64,000 bases of DNA, taken from NCBI RefSeq assembly GCF_009602705.1, contig NZ_VSWH01000001.1, forward strand, positions 2,170,001 through 2,234,000. Direction: 5' to 3'. The notes under the pieces were generated by a model, which searched no databases, was not told where the DNA came from, and worked only from the letters and a program-made list of their open reading frames with translations. Positions 63,279 through 64,000 of this stretch are shown in pieces. Within the stretch, counting starts at the first letter, position 1. Each line of letters starts with the position of its first letter. A program made the translations under genes and the position numbers. Origin of the DNA: Chryseobacterium vaccae (GTDB lineage: Bacteria > Bacteroidota > Bacteroidia > Flavobacteriales > Weeksellaceae).

Positions 63279-63599
63279 CGAGAAAATCTATAAGCCGGAT
63301 TTTGTACTTCCGAAGAAGTGCCTGTTATTTATCTACATTTTACATTACTGCAAAATTTGAGCTGATTACCCCTCGGCTTTCAGGACGAGCCGCCCCTATT
63401 TTCATTGCTGAAAAGAACCGATATACTTATCATTGCACCACAAAGAGTTTACCTGGTTTCACTACAGCCGAACTGTACCTGCTTTCTGTTGCACTTGTCC
63501 TACCCTCACGGGTGACGGATGTTATCCGCTTTGCTGCTCTACGGTGTCCGGACTTTCCTACCTCCCGTAAAACGGGAAATCAACAAGCCGATTTTCTCG
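63279..63599 (-). ncRNA. rnpB: RNase P RNA, bacterial class A
   Basis: On the minus strand the ends pair as helix P1 (63590-63599 with 63279-63288, 10 bp). Conserved sequences of RNase P RNA are readable in order: AGGAAAGTCCGGACACC near the 5' end, the AGCGGATAAC / GGGTAGGACAAGTGCAACAG region, AGAAAGCAGG, GGTAAACTC, and a 3' region closing P1. Length about 321 bases, within the expected range for Bacteroidota. A consensus -7 element ends 7 bases upstream. A long antisense reading frame across it is spurious. Confidence 0.93.
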
Positions 63600-63605
63600 C
63601 GAATG

Positions 63606-63613
63606 CAAAGATA
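63606..63613 (-). promoter_or_regulatory. -7 element TATCTTTG of rnpB
   Basis: Perfect TAnnTTTG on the minus strand; the expected transcription start coincides with the 5' end of helix P1. Confidence 0.7.
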
Positions 63614-63822
63614 CAGGATAATTTGAAAATACAGCCATGCTCTGATTTGAAAATTAAACTATTCTCAATTCATGATCAGAAGGTTTGAAGCTGGGAGCCG
63701 GAATAGGGAAGTTATAAAGATCATTAAGAATAACTGTTTATTTAACCCAAACTCAGATTAAATTAAAAACAGGAACGATATTTCAAAGATTTCTTTAATT
63801 ATTTTTATGAATTTCAACAAAA

Positions 63823-63857
63823 ATTTTCAAATTTTCAAATTAAACCATTTTCAAATT
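63823..63857. repeat. Three spaced copies of ATTTTCAAATT
   Basis: Copies at 63823, 63831 and 63847, in the spacer between rnpB and the sigma-factor gene. Same motif and similar spacing as 34101-34134. The rest of 63614-63901 holds nothing else I can name. Confidence 0.6.
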
Positions 63858-63901
63858 AATAAATTACCGCATTATTATTATCTTCGTGCCATTATAAATT
63901 T

Positions 63902-64000
63902 ATGAGTTCAAGAGAAAAAGAATTTGCGCAGCTTATTAAAGATAATCAGGGCCTGATTATTAAAGTTTCGCGCTTGTACACCAATTCTCTCGAAGATGAA
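63902..64000 (+). CDS. Sigma-70 family RNA polymerase sigma factor (ECF-like), 3' end beyond window
   Basis: 33 codons are visible: MSSREKEFAQLIKDNQGLI then IKVSRLYTNSLEDE, the start of sigma region 2 as in small ECF-type sigma factors (EFAQLIKDNQGLIIKVSRLY). Region 2.4, region 4 and any neighbouring anti-sigma gene lie outside the window. A near-consensus -7 element (TATCTTCG, 63879-63886) lies 15 bases before the ATG. Confidence 0.8.
   Translation, partial: MSSREKEFAQLIKDNQGLIIKVSRLYTNSLEDE

Noticed and set aside
63176..63688. A 170-codon plus-strand reading frame
   Set aside because: It is the antisense of rnpB; the minus strand carries the conserved RNase P sequences and P1 pairing.

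Overview
The window reads as a chromosomal segment of a Flavobacteriia member, most likely Chryseobacterium or a close relative. Evidence: AT-rich spacers, weak ribosome binding sites, many promoters with the Bacteroidota -7 element TAnnTTTG, a PorX-type regulator of the type IX secretion system, NrdA/NrdB of Bacteroidota type, and secreted proteins with Bacteroidota-style signal peptides. The genus is inferred from general recognition, not from a database search.

Layout. (1) 1-7 kb: the 3' part of porX, a decayed YciI-like gene, exonuclease III, an RlpA-like barrel protein, a gene-poor kilobase, two secreted proteins and rimO. (2) 7-27.6 kb: a large minus-strand surface polysaccharide (capsule/O-antigen) cluster. 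It runs from a WbpM-type dehydratase through Wza, a nucleotide-sugar dehydrogenase, Wzc, ManC, Gmd, Fcl, Wzx, an EpsG/Wzy-like polymerase, four glycosyltransferases and one unrecognised protein, to a reductase/epimerase, a WbpL-like initiating transferase and RfbC. A hairpin terminator follows rfbC. A DegT aminotransferase and recX lie just upstream. The enzymes predict GDP-L-fucose, a 6-deoxy-HexNAc (possibly UDP-QuiNAc) and a HexNAc-uronic acid as precursors. (3) 27.6-38 kb: glyA, a thioredoxin-reductase-like gene divergent from a Fur-family regulator across a shared dyad, a GT39-type membrane transferase, a zinc-ribbon protein, and a MacAB-like export operon with a four-helix-bundle gene inserted. 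(4) 38-53 kb: ribonucleotide reductase (nrdB, a small ABM-like gene, nrdA), secreted proteins including an L-type-lectin-like one, DUF72, an HD hydrolase, an alpha/beta hydrolase, a PfkB kinase, DUF4241, valS, DUF1573 and PPK2.

(5) 54-63.2 kb, the most unusual region: a tandem array of seven modules on the plus strand. Each module begins with an almost invariant ~125-residue lipoprotein (here 'A'), followed within a few bases in six of the seven cases by one or two ~180-residue Sec-exported partners from a diverging family (subtypes 'B/D', with two conserved cysteines, and 'C', with none). There are seven A genes and eleven partners. The lipoprotein copies look homogenised at DNA level while the partners have diversified. 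I recognise no known family for either, so function is open. (6) The right end holds the RNase P RNA gene (rnpB, minus strand) and the start of a sigma-70-family factor that runs off the window.

I saw no tRNA, rRNA, CRISPR array, intact insertion sequence or prophage.
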